Source of the DNA: Desulfobulbaceae bacterium
Lineage (GTDB): Bacteria > Desulfobacterota > Desulfobulbia > Desulfobulbales > Desulfobulbaceae
Direction: 5' to 3'
DNA length: 50,415 bases
NCBI GenBank assembly: GCA_023544645.1
Contig: JAMJFO010000021.1
Coordinates: 1-50,415, forward strand
Both the position numbers and the translations under genes were made by a program. The stretch's first letter is position 1. Each line of letters opens with the position of its first letter. Of this stretch, positions 33,866 through 42,668 are shown one piece after another. The notes under the pieces are model-generated. The model did no database searches. It saw only the letters and a list, made by a program, of their open reading frames with translations, and was not told the DNA's origin.

Positions 33866-35656
33866 TTATGCAAGTTGAAAAAGAATATACGAGATCAGCA
33901 CGACCGCAGCAAAAGTCGCAGTGAAATAAATTGTATACTGGATCTGTCCGCTCTGCAGGACGCGTACCCTGCCGCCAATGGCCCGGACACAGCGGGCAAT
34001 GCCGTCTACAACCCCGTCAATGCCGTGCCAGTCAAACCAGCTCCAGAAACGGGATATGGTCATGAGCGGACCAAGTCCGACAACGCGGTATGCTTCACCC
34101 CAGGCCGTATCGAACCATTGGATGGGATGTTTGGCGATCCACAGGAACAGGCGGCCGCCGCGGCGGTAGAACCAGTCCATATCCAGGCATATCTTGTCTT
34201 CCGGCACCAGGTACTTTTTGAGAAAAAAGAATGCCAGCGCCGCAAAACCGAGGATCTGGAGGGTTTCAGCAATGTGGTAGCCGTCGTAGGGATGGTAGTT
34301 CACCGGATAGGGCAGCAAGCTGTACAGCAGGCCCGGCGCGCTGCCGACAATAATACAGAGGGCGGCTCCGGCGGTCATGGCCATCTGCATGTTCCAGGTG
34401 GGATCGCCGGCCTTTTCCCAGGTTTCCTCGCTGCAGTTGTTTTTGCCGAAAAAGAGGAAATAGGGGAGTTTCAAACCGTTATACATGAAGGTGCCTGTTG
34501 CGCCGAACATCAGCAGCCATGCCGCCCAGTTCAGGTGGGATTCAAACCCGGCGCTGATAATCATCGACTTGCTGACAAAAGCGGCAAAGAAGGGGGCGGC
34601 GGAAATGGACAGGCAGCCGATGATGGTAAAGAACATGGTGGCCGGCATTTTTTTGTACAGACCCCCGAGTTCGGTGAACTTGGACTTGCCGGTCATATAC
34701 AGGACCGAGCCGGTTCCCATGAACAGCAGTCCCTTGTAGAGAATATGGGCCACCGCATGGGCCGATGCACCGTTGATCGCCAACTCGGTGCCGATGCCGA
34801 CGCCGGCGACCATGTAGCCGACCTGGCTGACGATGGACCATGCCAGCAGTTTGCGGATATCGTTTTCCATGACAGCGTAGATGACGCCGTACAGGGCCAT
34901 GATGACCCCGAGCACTACCAGGATGTCAAATCCGGCAAAGCCCCGGGCCAGGGTATAGACGGCAGTCTTGGTTGTAAATGCGCACATGAAGACCGAGCCG
35001 TTGAATGAGGCTTCGGAGTAGGCATCGGGCAGCCATGAATGCAGCGGCACGATGGCGGCGTTGAGGCCGAAGCCGATCATGATCAGCCAGGTGTAGAGTT
35101 CCGGATGGGCGACATCCATCAGATCAAAGGCTATGTCGCCTACAGCCTGGTAGCGCAGCATGATGCCGGCGAGCAGGATGATGCCGCCGATGGTGTGGAT
35201 GATAAGGTAGCGGTATCCGGCCGCCAGGGAGCCTTTATCCCGCCGGAACCAGATCAGGAAGGTCGAGGCAAAGGCCATCATCTCCCAGAAGAGAAACAGG
35301 CTCAGGTAGTCGCCGCTGTAGATGGTGCCCAGGGAGCCGGCAACATAGAACCACGCTGCTATATGTTCCTTGGCATTGTCGACATGCAGTCCGTACAGGG
35401 TGCCGATGATGGCCATCAGGCCCATAATAAGGGCAAAGATTGTCGAGAGCCGGTCAACCCGTCCGAACTCCAGCTGCCAGTCCATGAACTGGTAGACGCC
35501 GTGAACGCCTGACAGGGCGGTGTTGGAGACAACCGCCGCCATTGCCAGCAGGGGCACCAGAAAAAGGTATGGTTTGCGCAGCGGCCCCCGGATAAAAGGC
35601 AGGATCAGGGCGCCGATGAGCAGGATCAGGGCGGGGTGTATGAAAGAACTGGTCAT
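33866..35656 (-). CDS. NuoL/MrpD-like antiporter subunit with C-terminal arm
   Basis: A 596-residue membrane subunit in the NuoL position. The TM5 glutamate is present in SLFLFWEMMAFASTFLIW. The canonical TM7 lysine before the PLHxWLPDA motif is replaced by asparagine (GFGLNAAIVPLHSWLPDAY), while a lysine appears later in FTTKTAVYTLARGF. After the antiporter core come about 120 residues (amphipathic stretch, then a final helix YTIYFTATFAAVVLISYILF), resembling the lateral arm and anchor helix of NuoL. It therefore probably supplies the bracing arm. A GGGGGGA precedes the ATG. Confidence 0.88.
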   Translation of the reverse strand: MTSSFIHPALILLIGALILPFIRGPLRKPYLFLVPLLAMAAVVSNTALSGVHGVYQFMDWQLEFGRVDRLSTIFALIMGLMAIIGTLYGLHVDNAKEHIAAWFYVAGSLGTIYSGDYLSLFLFWEMMAFASTFLIWFRRDKGSLAAGYRYLIIHTIGGIILLAGIMLRYQAVGDIAFDLMDVAHPELYTWLIMIGFGLNAAIVPLHSWLPDAYSEASFNGSVFMCAFTTKTAVYTLARGFAGFDILVVLGVIMALYGVIYAVMENDIRKLLAWSIVSQVGYMVAGVGIGTELAINGASAHAVAHILYKGLLFMGTGSVLYMTGKSKFTELGGLYKKMPATMFFTIIGCLSISAAPFFAAFVSKSMIISAGFESHLNWAAWLLMFGATGTFMYNGLKLPYFLFFGKNNCSEETWEKAGDPTWNMQMAMTAGAALCIIVGSAPGLLYSLLPYPVNYHPYDGYHIAETLQILGFAALAFFFLKKYLVPEDKICLDMDWFYRRGGRLFLWIAKHPIQWFDTAWGEAYRVVGLGPLMTISRFWSWFDWHGIDGVVDGIARCVRAIGGRVRVLQSGQIQYTIYFTATFAAVVLISYILFQLA

Positions 35657-35671
35657 TGATATCCCCCCGGT

Positions 35672-35980
35672 CTATGCCTGCTCACAGGAGCTTTCGTGTT
35701 TTGCGCCGCTGCAGCCGCAGCAGGACTTGCTTTCTTCATCATAGAAATCCTTTCTGGCCATGATCCCTGAATGCCCGTACCAGTAGGCGACTCCAATGAT
35801 TATTGCCGCCGCGCCGAATCCGAACAGCGACCAGAAGAACGGCACGTTCTGTTCGACCCAGGTATGGGCGTGACTCTTGTCGACGTACAGGCTGTAGGCC
35901 AGCACCAGGGCAAGAATTCCGTAACAGGTCTTGATGACCGTATTCAGCCGGTCACGCAAATACTCAATAATGGTGTTCAT
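35672..35980 (-). CDS. Small two-helix membrane protein with Cys-rich tail, embedded in the nuo operon
   Basis: A 102-residue protein I do not recognise. It has two predicted membrane helices (TCYGILALVLAYSLYV and LFGFGAAAIIIGVAYWYG) and a C-terminal tail with four cysteines and a histidine (KSCCGCSGAKHESSCEQA). Its ATG overlaps the stop of the MrpD-like gene (ATGA), so it is translationally coupled to antiporter subunits on both sides. The cysteine cluster could bind a metal or form disulfides. An accessory subunit of this complex I variant is the likely role, by position only. Confidence 0.8.
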   Translation of the reverse strand: MNTIIEYLRDRLNTVIKTCYGILALVLAYSLYVDKSHAHTWVEQNVPFFWSLFGFGAAAIIIGVAYWYGHSGIMARKDFYDEESKSCCGCSGAKHESSCEQA

Positions 35981-37494
35981 CCTGTCACCGCCTTGACAAA
36001 TTGCATCATAAAGTTGGGGTAAATTCCGATAATCACTGAAATGGTTACCGCGATCAGAATCGGCACCAGCATGGACAGCGGCGCCTCCTTGATGCCCACG
36101 GCCGCCCCTGCCGGCAGCTTACCGAAAAAGGCCTTGTAGGTCACCGGGGCAAAGTAGCCGACGTTGAGCACTGTTGAGGCGATCAAAATAAGCAGGATGC
36201 CTACCTGATGGGCTTCCATGGAACCGACCAGCAGGTACCATTTGCTGACAAAGCCGGCCACCGGCGGCGCGCCGATCATTGACAGCGAAGCCACGGCAAA
36301 GGCGCCGAAGGTGAAGGGCATGGTCCTGCCCAGGCCGCTCATTTCAGAGATATTTTTCTTGTGGGCGGCGACATAGATTGCACCGGCACAGAAAAACAGC
36401 GTGATCTTGGCAAAGGCGTGATTAACGATGTGGATCAGTCCGCCTTCAATGGCATGGGGGGTGAGAAGCGCCACGCCGAGGATGATATAGGACAGCTGGC
36501 TGACGGTGGAATAGGCCAGCCGCGCCTTCAGATTATCCTTGGTCAGGGCGATGACCGACGCCGTGATAATGGTAAAGCCGACAAAGTAGGCGGTAGGAAT
36601 TCCCAGGTTGAGCTGGCTCATGGTGTCATAGCCAAAACCGTATAACATGACCCTGGTGGTACAGAACACGCCAACCTTGACAACGGCTACCGCATGGAGC
36701 AGGGCGGAAACGGGTGTCGGGGCAACCATGGCGCCGGGCAGCCAGTGGTGAAACGGCATGACGCCGTTCTTGGCAAAGCCGAACAGGCAGAAGATATAGA
36801 GCATGATCACGATCCAGTCCCTGCCGCCGGTGGCGTCAACCAGGGAGCCGCCCTCAGCCGAGACGATCCCGGTGAAAATGTTGTGCGGGAAGTCCAGGTT
36901 CCCGGTAAGCACGTAAATGAGAATCAGCGCCGGCAGCAGAAAGAGCTTGGCTGTTGTGGTCAGGTAGACAATGTATTTCTTGCCGCCTTCGTAGCCTTCA
37001 TCATCCTGGTGGTGGGCAACCAGCGGGTAGGTGCATACCGAAACGATTTCGTAGAACAGGTACAGGGTAAAAAGGTTGTCGGACAGGGCAACGCCAATGG
37101 CGCCAAAGATCGCCAGGGCAAAACAGGCGTTGAACCTGGTCTGGGCATGCTCCTTCAATCCGCGCATATAGCCCATGGAGTAGAATACGGCAATGATCCA
37201 CAACGACGAGGCGACCATGGCGAAGATCATGGAAAAGCCGTCGGCCCTGAGGGTGATGGACAGGCCGGGCAGAAGTTGGAAAATCGGATAGACCAGGGTC
37301 TCTCCGGCCTTGATGTACGGAATGAACGACAGGACAATGATGAACAACAGCACTGCCGAACAGAATGAAACGAATTCCCGCAGGTTGGGATTGTTTTTCA
37401 AGGTCATGACGACCAGACTGCCGAACAGCGGGATTACAACTGCCAGGAGCAGATAGGAATTCTCGACAATATTCGTTGTGGCAACGGGATCCAT
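35977..37494 (-). CDS. MrpD/NuoL-like proton-conducting antiporter subunit
   Basis: A 505-residue membrane subunit. Proton-path residues of the family are present: glutamate in LYLFYEIVSVCTYPLV, lysine in FGFAKNGVMPFHHWLPGAM, and lysine in HAVAVVKVGVF. The segment APTPVSALLHAVAVVK is typical of MrpD and NuoL. It lacks the long C-terminal arm of a full NuoL. Together with the 596-residue subunit, NuoM and NuoN it makes four antiporter-type subunits in one operon; standard complex I has three. GAGAGGAAG precedes the ATG. Confidence 0.9.
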   Translation of the reverse strand: MDPVATTNIVENSYLLLAVVIPLFGSLVVMTLKNNPNLREFVSFCSAVLLFIIVLSFIPYIKAGETLVYPIFQLLPGLSITLRADGFSMIFAMVASSLWIIAVFYSMGYMRGLKEHAQTRFNACFALAIFGAIGVALSDNLFTLYLFYEIVSVCTYPLVAHHQDDEGYEGGKKYIVYLTTTAKLFLLPALILIYVLTGNLDFPHNIFTGIVSAEGGSLVDATGGRDWIVIMLYIFCLFGFAKNGVMPFHHWLPGAMVAPTPVSALLHAVAVVKVGVFCTTRVMLYGFGYDTMSQLNLGIPTAYFVGFTIITASVIALTKDNLKARLAYSTVSQLSYIILGVALLTPHAIEGGLIHIVNHAFAKITLFFCAGAIYVAAHKKNISEMSGLGRTMPFTFGAFAVASLSMIGAPPVAGFVSKWYLLVGSMEAHQVGILLILIASTVLNVGYFAPVTYKAFFGKLPAGAAVGIKEAPLSMLVPILIAVTISVIIGIYPNFMMQFVKAVTG

Positions 37495-37509
37495 ATTCTT
37501 CCTCTCGGT

Positions 37510-37836
37510 TTACCCGTGGAGATCAACCAGATCTTCAGTATCAATGCTTTTATAATTTCGGTACACTGCAATCACTATACTGACTGCAATGGCAGCCTCG
37601 GCTGCCGCTATGGCCATGATAAACAGTGTAAAGATCTGGCCGATGGCCGGTTCAGGAGCAAGGAATCGGTTAAAAGCCATGAAGTTGACTGATGACCCGG
37701 CCAGGACAAACTCGGAGGCGATCAGCATGCCGATAACCGTTTTCCGGGCAACCAGGCCGTAGACACCGAAACCAAACAGCAGGGCGCCGATGACCAGATA
37801 GGTGCCGAGAAAGTTGTAGAGATTGAGAATGGCCAT
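37510..37836 (-). CDS. nuoK: NADH-quinone oxidoreductase-type complex, subunit K
   Basis: A 108-residue three-helix membrane subunit. The conserved acidic residues of the hydrophilic axis are visible in IASEFVLAGSSVNFMAF and AIAAAEAAIAVSIVI. ATG 37836 is preferred, with AGGAG six bases upstream; the frame also opens at TTG 37842. It starts three bases after the nuoJ stop. Confidence 0.95.
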   Translation of the reverse strand: MAILNLYNFLGTYLVIGALLFGFGVYGLVARKTVIGMLIASEFVLAGSSVNFMAFNRFLAPEPAIGQIFTLFIMAIAAAEAAIAVSIVIAVYRNYKSIDTEDLVDLHG

Positions 37837-37838
37837 GT

Positions 37839-38390
37839 TCAACTCCTTCCTTTGCGGGCCAGGACCAGGGCGCCGATAATTGCAATCAGCAGGACAAGGG
37901 AGATCGCTTCAAAAACCATGGAATGGCTTGTCAGCAGGACATAGCCGATCTGTTCGATGTCACCGCTCCCCTGTCGGGGGAAGGACTGCCATTGTGTTTT
38001 TATGCCGAGAATTGAGAGGGCCGCGAAGACCATCGCCGCCATACCCGCGCCAAGGGGGCTTGCCAGCACATTTGTTCTGGAGCCGCTGCCGGTGTGGTCT
38101 TCAGGGGCGGCCAGCATGACGGCAAAGGCGATGAGGATACTTACCGCGCCGACATAGATGAGCATCTGCATCATGGCCACGAACGGGCTCATCAGAAAAT
38201 AATATATTCCGGCCACCCCGGTAAAGGAAACGGCAAGTCCGGCAACACAGCGAACCAGCCGCCGGGAGGTTGTGGCCATGAAGGCGCCGATGATGATTAC
38301 GGCGATGGTAATCAGAAAAATAAGACCGACGAAGCCCTCGGCGGAAAAAAGGGACGGCCCGTTCGCCAGCTGAGAGGATAGAGACTGCAT
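37839..38390 (-). CDS. nuoJ: NADH-quinone oxidoreductase-type complex, subunit J
   Basis: A 183-residue membrane subunit with LIFLITIAVIIIGAFMATTS and the TM3 region AMMQMLIYVGAVSILIAFAV, which holds the pi-bulge helix of NuoJ. The ATG at 38390 shares its first base with the nuoI stop (TGATG), so the start is fixed by coupling. The frame is open much further upstream, but that part is nuoI in another frame. Confidence 0.94.
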   Translation of the reverse strand: MQSLSSQLANGPSLFSAEGFVGLIFLITIAVIIIGAFMATTSRRLVRCVAGLAVSFTGVAGIYYFLMSPFVAMMQMLIYVGAVSILIAFAVMLAAPEDHTGSGSRTNVLASPLGAGMAAMVFAALSILGIKTQWQSFPRQGSGDIEQIGYVLLTSHSMVFEAISLVLLIAIIGALVLARKGRS

Positions 38391-38830
38391 CAGCTTTGTT
38401 CCTCCAGTCGTTTGACCAGGTCGAAGATGTAATCCTCTTTTCTGGTGCTTGCCAGGTTGTAATCGTGGGAAAATTTGATGGCGTTGAAATTGCAGCTTTC
38501 CACGCAGGATCCGCAGAGGCTGCATTTGGTGAAATCCAGAATGTATTTGGTCAGCACTTTCTTTTTCGACCCCTCGGGTTTTTCTCCGGCCACGGTGATA
38601 CAGCTCGAGGGGCAGGCGCGTTGGCACATGCCGCAGACCACGCAGTTGGGCAGGCCGGTCTCCTCATTGCCGATAAGCTCGATATGACCGCGGAAACGCG
38701 GGGTCATCACCGGGACAAAATGGGGGTACTGTTCGGTGATAACCGGTTTAAACAGTTCCCGGACAGTAATGTTCATGCCGATAACGAGACTCCTGGTCCC
38801 GTTTATTACATCGCTCCAGTAGTCACTCAT
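38390..38830 (-). CDS. nuoI: NADH-quinone oxidoreductase-type complex, subunit I (2x[4Fe-4S])
   Basis: A 146-residue ferredoxin-like subunit that carries clusters N6a and N6b towards N2. Two cluster motifs are seen: CVVCGMCQRACPSSC and CSLCGSCVESCNFNAI; the second has Asn instead of Pro after its last cysteine. It opens with MSDYWSDVINGTRSLVIGMN, a membrane-surface helix as in other NuoI. ATG 38830 overlaps the nuoH stop (ATGA). Confidence 0.95.
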   Translation of the reverse strand: MSDYWSDVINGTRSLVIGMNITVRELFKPVITEQYPHFVPVMTPRFRGHIELIGNEETGLPNCVVCGMCQRACPSSCITVAGEKPEGSKKKVLTKYILDFTKCSLCGSCVESCNFNAIKFSHDYNLASTRKEDYIFDLVKRLEEQS

Positions 38831-39840
38831 ATCAGGAAACCCTCTACCTTCAAGAAAACTGCGGTAAGCAGGAGAATGGCCAGTGAGAAAGGAATAAGAA
38901 TCTTCCACGAGAGGTTGAGCAGCTTGTATATCTGCGTCCTCGGAAACGTCCAGCGTATCCAGATAAAGGTGGCTATCAGGATGTAGATTTTCAGCAGGAA
39001 CCAGAATACGCTTGATGTGAAGCCGAACGGCCCGTACCAGCCCCCGAGAAAAAGAATCGTCGTCAGACAGGCACCCACAACAATGTTCAGGTACTCTCCC
39101 ATCATGAAGAGGCCGAAACCCATGGAACCGTACTCGGTCATGAAACCGGCGATCAGTTCACTTTCCGCCTCAGCCATGTCGAACGGAGCCCGGTTGGTCT
39201 CGGCAACCGAACAGATAAAGAAAATAATGAACGAAATCGGCATGATGATCGCCTGGGCAATGGACTCGCCGGCAACCGGGAAAATATTCCAGTTCCAGAA
39301 ACCGCCCTCCTGTTTCATGGCAATTTCTTCCAGGTTCATGGAGCCGGAGAGCATGACGATGGTGATAACCGTGACCAGCATCGGAATTTCATAGGCAATG
39401 TTCTGGGAAACGGAGCGGGTGGCGGAAATGATCGCGTACTTGTTGCCTGATGCCCAGCCGCCGATCAGAACAGCCATCATGCCGATGGAGGCCAGGGCGA
39501 AAATAAGCAGTACCGAAAGATCTATTGACCTGGCCTGAATGGTTTCGGAAAAAGGGATGGCAACCATGGAGGTGATGGCCGGAACCATCGCCAGAATCGG
39601 GGCCGCGCGGAACAGGATGCCGTCAACTCCCTGGGGGACGAGCAGCTGTTTGCTCATCAGTTTGATGCCGTCGGCCAGGGGCTGCAGCAGCCCGAACCAG
39701 CCTACTTCCTTGGGACCGATCCTCCGCTGAATGTGGCCGGCGCCTTTGCGTTCGCACCAGCCGAGATAGGCGGCATTGAGACCGGCAAAGGCCATTATGC
39801 CGACAAGATAGATAATTGGTTCCCAGATGCTTGTGTCCAT
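38827..39840 (-). CDS. nuoH: NADH-quinone oxidoreductase-type complex, subunit H
   Basis: A 337-residue membrane subunit that forms much of the quinone chamber. Conserved segments: ERKGAGHIQRRIGPKEVGW, GLLQPLADGIKLMSKQ, and AETNRAPFDMAEAESELIAG with the acidic cluster facing the quinone tunnel. AAGGA lies seven bases before the ATG. NuoI, which docks nearby, is encoded next. Confidence 0.95.
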   Translation of the reverse strand: MDTSIWEPIIYLVGIMAFAGLNAAYLGWCERKGAGHIQRRIGPKEVGWFGLLQPLADGIKLMSKQLLVPQGVDGILFRAAPILAMVPAITSMVAIPFSETIQARSIDLSVLLIFALASIGMMAVLIGGWASGNKYAIISATRSVSQNIAYEIPMLVTVITIVMLSGSMNLEEIAMKQEGGFWNWNIFPVAGESIAQAIIMPISFIIFFICSVAETNRAPFDMAEAESELIAGFMTEYGSMGFGLFMMGEYLNIVVGACLTTILFLGGWYGPFGFTSSVFWFLLKIYILIATFIWIRWTFPRTQIYKLLNLSWKILIPFSLAILLLTAVFLKVEGFLI

Positions 39841-39850
39841 AAAATTTTCC

Positions 39851-40969
39851 TTAGCGATCTATACAGGGAATAACGAGGTCCAGGCTTCCCATAAACGCCA
39901 GCGCGTCGGCCAGTATCATACCTTCGGCAACTTCACCGAACAGGCTCAGGTTGGAGAAGGTCGGGGAACGGAGCTTGAGCCGGTACGGATTTTTGCCGCC
40001 GTCGCAGACCAGTCGGCAGCCAAAGGTTCCGCGCGCTGCCTCAACGGCGCAGTAGCAGTCTCCGGCACCGGGCTTGAGCACCTTGGGCACCTTGGCATTG
40101 ACCGGTCCTTCCGGCAGCTTGTCCAGCGCCTGTTCAATGATTCGCAGGGACTGGGTGATTTCATCCATCCTGACCATATAACGGGCCATGGAATCGCCTT
40201 CCGGATAACAGGGGATGTCGAAATCGAGCTCAGGGTAGACGGAGTAGGGCTCGTTTTTCCGCACGTCGTACTGGACGCCGGAGCCGCGCAGGACCGGGCC
40301 TGTGGCGCCATATTTGCGGCAGGTCTCCTGGGTGACGAAACCGATGTCTCTGAGTCGCTTGATCAAGATGATGTTCCCGGTCACCAGGTCATGATACATG
40401 GAAGGAAGCCGGGAGCGCAGCCTCTTGATGAATTCCCTGGTGCCGGCAATGAATTCATCGTCAATATCGTTGTAGACGCCGCCGAAACGGTAATAGCAGT
40501 AGGTGAGACGTGAGCCGGTAATCCGCTCGAGCAGGTCCAGAATTTTTTCACGGTCATCAAAGGCATAAAGCAGCGGGGTAAAACCGCCAAGGTCAAGGAC
40601 AAAGGCGCCGAACCAGAGCAGGTGACTGGAGATCCGGTTCAGTTCAACGGTAATGGTCCTGATATACTCCGCCCGTTCAGGCACTTCAATGCCGGCGGCC
40701 CTTTCCACGGCCATGACATAGCCCTGGTTGTAGGAAAGGGCGGATAGATAGTCCATGCGCGGCGTGTTGGGCATGAACTGGGCAAATGTGCCGCTCTCGG
40801 CCATTTTTTCGTGCATCCGGTGGATGTAGCCAAGAACCGGCTCGGCCTTGACGACATACTCGCCGTCCATGGTCAGTTTGACACGGAGGACACCATGGGT
40901 GGCCGGATGCTGGGGACCGAGATTGAGAACAAACGTCTCGTCAGGGGTGCACTGAATCGGGACGGTCAT
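39851..40969 (-). CDS. nuoD: NADH-quinone oxidoreductase-type complex, subunit D
   Basis: A 372-residue quinone-site subunit related to the large subunit of [NiFe] hydrogenases. Seen: LNLGPQHPATHGVLRVKLTM with the quinone-binding histidine, EKMAESGTFAQFMPNTPRMD, VRKNEPYSVYPELDFDIPCY, and a C-terminus ending in CIDR. The hydrogenase-type Cys ligands are absent, as expected for NuoD. It is separate from NuoC, with a four-base overlap (ATGA). Confidence 0.95.
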   Translation of the reverse strand: MTVPIQCTPDETFVLNLGPQHPATHGVLRVKLTMDGEYVVKAEPVLGYIHRMHEKMAESGTFAQFMPNTPRMDYLSALSYNQGYVMAVERAAGIEVPERAEYIRTITVELNRISSHLLWFGAFVLDLGGFTPLLYAFDDREKILDLLERITGSRLTYCYYRFGGVYNDIDDEFIAGTREFIKRLRSRLPSMYHDLVTGNIILIKRLRDIGFVTQETCRKYGATGPVLRGSGVQYDVRKNEPYSVYPELDFDIPCYPEGDSMARYMVRMDEITQSLRIIEQALDKLPEGPVNAKVPKVLKPGAGDCYCAVEAARGTFGCRLVCDGGKNPYRLKLRSPTFSNLSLFGEVAEGMILADALAFMGSLDLVIPCIDR

Positions 40970-41685
40970 GGCGTAAAATCCTTTAATAATGGATGAAAGT
41001 CAGCGTCTTCCGGAAGGAGAAGGGGTTCCAGGCAGGGATGCCCTTCAAACTTGATGCCGAAAAATTCGTGCGTTTCACGCTCGTGCCAGTTGGCGCCGGC
41101 ATAAATATCCGACACTGTCGGGACAAGGGGTTCGGCGCGCGGAATCCGCACCCGGACCGCAACCCGGCAGAACTGGCCGTCGGTCCGGTTGTAGTCGTAA
41201 ACGACCTCCATCTGCTCTTCCTTGATCCAGTCGACACCGGAAATCGATTCCAGGCAGAAGCCGGCCTGGTCAAGGAGCCTTGCGGATTCAACAACCTGTT
41301 CCGGAGAGCACTGGACATCGATGTGTACTCCGCGGGACGCATATTTCACAACCAGAACGCCGTCCGCACGGGGACCTTCCGGGATTTCGGAAAACGGGAC
41401 ATCATGGGTTTCAGGGTCATAAACCGGCGGAGGTTCGGTCTGTTCCGGAGACGAATCGGCTTTACCCTTTTCGATCAGGTCAATACTGCTCATCTCGGCT
41501 TCGATCTGATCCAGGGGCGTCTCGCCTTCGACCGACTCCTTGTCTTTTGCCGCAGCTTCGGCCCGAGCTTCTGCTTCGGCTGCCAGAGCATTGTTCCAGG
41601 CCGTTTCTTCCGCGGCGGCCTCGGTTTCCTTCTGCTCGGGAAACAGCTCAAGCAGCGTCCATTTGGTTTGACGAATGATATTCAT
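40966..41685 (-). CDS. nuoC: NADH-quinone oxidoreductase-type complex, subunit C, with acidic N-terminal extension
   Basis: A 239-residue subunit. The last ~130 residues are NuoC proper (VDWIKEEQMEVVYDYNRTDG, then NWHERETHEFFGIKFEGHP and the LLLPEDADFHPL end). Between residues ~15 and 95 lies an Ala/Glu-rich, low-complexity segment (AEAEARAEAAAKDKESVEGE and on) that has no counterpart in standard NuoC of 150-200 residues and may be a flexible or coiled linker. The start at 41685 has AGGG upstream and lies 13 bases after nuoB. Confidence 0.92.
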   Translation of the reverse strand: MNIIRQTKWTLLELFPEQKETEAAAEETAWNNALAAEAEARAEAAAKDKESVEGETPLDQIEAEMSSIDLIEKGKADSSPEQTEPPPVYDPETHDVPFSEIPEGPRADGVLVVKYASRGVHIDVQCSPEQVVESARLLDQAGFCLESISGVDWIKEEQMEVVYDYNRTDGQFCRVAVRVRIPRAEPLVPTVSDIYAGANWHERETHEFFGIKFEGHPCLEPLLLPEDADFHPLLKDFTP

Positions 41686-41698
41686 GGTCAGGCCCTGT

Positions 41699-42196
41699 TC
41701 AGGTTGGTTCCACTCGAGGCCAGCGGCGTTTGCCGGTGATCTTCTCTTCCAGGGTAAGAATGCCTTCTATAAGGGCTTCCGGCCGGGGAGGACAGCCGGG
41801 AATGTAGACATCAACGGGCAGGAACTGGTCCGCGCCCTCGACAACGGAATAGTTTTTGTCAAAATTAAAAGGACCCCCGGAAATAGCGCAGTTACCCATG
41901 GCGATCACCCATTTGGGCTCCGGCATCTGGTCGTAGAGGGTCTTGACGGCAGGGGCCATTTTTTTGGTGATGGTTCCGGCCACGATCATAACATCCGACT
42001 GCCGCGGCGATGGCCGGAAAACCTCCGCGCCGAACCTGGCCAGGTCAAAGCGTCCGGCCCCTGCCGCCATCATTTCGATTGCGCAGCAGGCAAGCCCGAA
42101 CGTCATCGGCCACAAGGAGTTGGCGCGTCCCAGGCCGAGCAGTTTGTCAAGCGTGGCAAACTGGACTATTGATGATGGTACTTTTTCTGTTCCCAA
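41699..42196 (-). CDS. nuoB: NADH-quinone oxidoreductase-type complex, subunit B (cluster N2)
   Basis: A 165-residue subunit that holds the terminal [4Fe-4S] cluster N2. Its four ligands are visible: the tandem cysteines in [11 protein letters not shown], and those in [10 protein letters not shown] and [11 protein letters not shown]. The start is a TTG at 42196, inside the nuoA coding region, chosen because AAGGAG lies eight bases upstream; no ATG or GTG serves better. The coding regions overlap by 31 bases. Confidence 0.94.
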   Translation of the reverse strand: MGTEKVPSSIVQFATLDKLLGLGRANSLWPMTFGLACCAIEMMAAGAGRFDLARFGAEVFRPSPRQSDVMIVAGTITKKMAPAVKTLYDQMPEPKWVIAMGNCAISGGPFNFDKNYSVVEGADQFLPVDVYIPGCPPRPEALIEGILTLEEKITGKRRWPRVEPT

Positions 42197-42585
42197 TTGA
42201 ATACTCCTTTCACCCAGGCATAAACCACGGCCAGCGACAGGATGCCGACAAAGATCAGCACCTCCACCAGGTCGCGAACCACAAATTCGGGGTTGTTGTA
42301 GGCAACGGCCACCGGAAATAAAAACAGGACGTCAACGTCAAAGGCCAGAAAAATCAGGGCATACAGGTAATAGACAATGCCGAAGCGGATCCAGGCGCTG
42401 CCGATGGGCTCAATGCCGCACTCAATGAACTGGCCGGTTTTGTTTTCAATATTTCGGGTATGGGAGGATGGACTGATGAGCTTGACAATGATGATGGGGC
42501 CAAAGCCGAATAAAAGGGCCCCGATCAGAAAGATTGCAACGTAGATAATGTTCGTCAGGGTCTGCTGATCCAATATCTGTTCCAT
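42166..42585 (-). CDS. nuoA: NADH-quinone oxidoreductase-type complex, subunit A
   Basis: A 139-residue membrane subunit and first gene of the operon. It has the family loop with the redox-sensitive cysteine ([20 protein letters not shown]) and [27 protein letters not shown] precedes the ATG. No nuoE, nuoF or nuoG is found anywhere in the window, so the complex encoded here has no NADH-oxidising arm of its own. Confidence 0.95.
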   Translation of the reverse strand: MEQILDQQTLTNIIYVAIFLIGALLFGFGPIIIVKLISPSSHTRNIENKTGQFIECGIEPIGSAWIRFGIVYYLYALIFLAFDVDVLFLFPVAVAYNNPEFVVRDLVEVLIFVGILSLAVVYAWVKGVFNWEQKKYHHQ

Positions 42586-42638
42586 GTTGCCTCTCCAGGG
42601 TGAAAGGATTTGGCGGTGAACCTGCCAAAATTATCGGT

Positions 42639-42668
42639 ACCTTACTGAAAAGGGCTGCTCCTTGTCAA
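42639..42668 (-). promoter_or_regulatory. Possible sigma-70 promoter of the nuo operon
   Basis: On the minus strand a perfect TTGACA (42668-42663) is followed after 18 bases by TAAGGT (42644-42639), a weak -10. It would start transcription about 50 bases before nuoA. The -10 match is poor, so this is tentative. Confidence 0.35.

Noticed and set aside
42613-42627. Sigma-54-like site before nuoA (minus strand TGGCAGG-N4-CCGC)
   Set aside because: GG/GC spacing fits but both boxes deviate; such partial matches arise often in GC-rich DNA.
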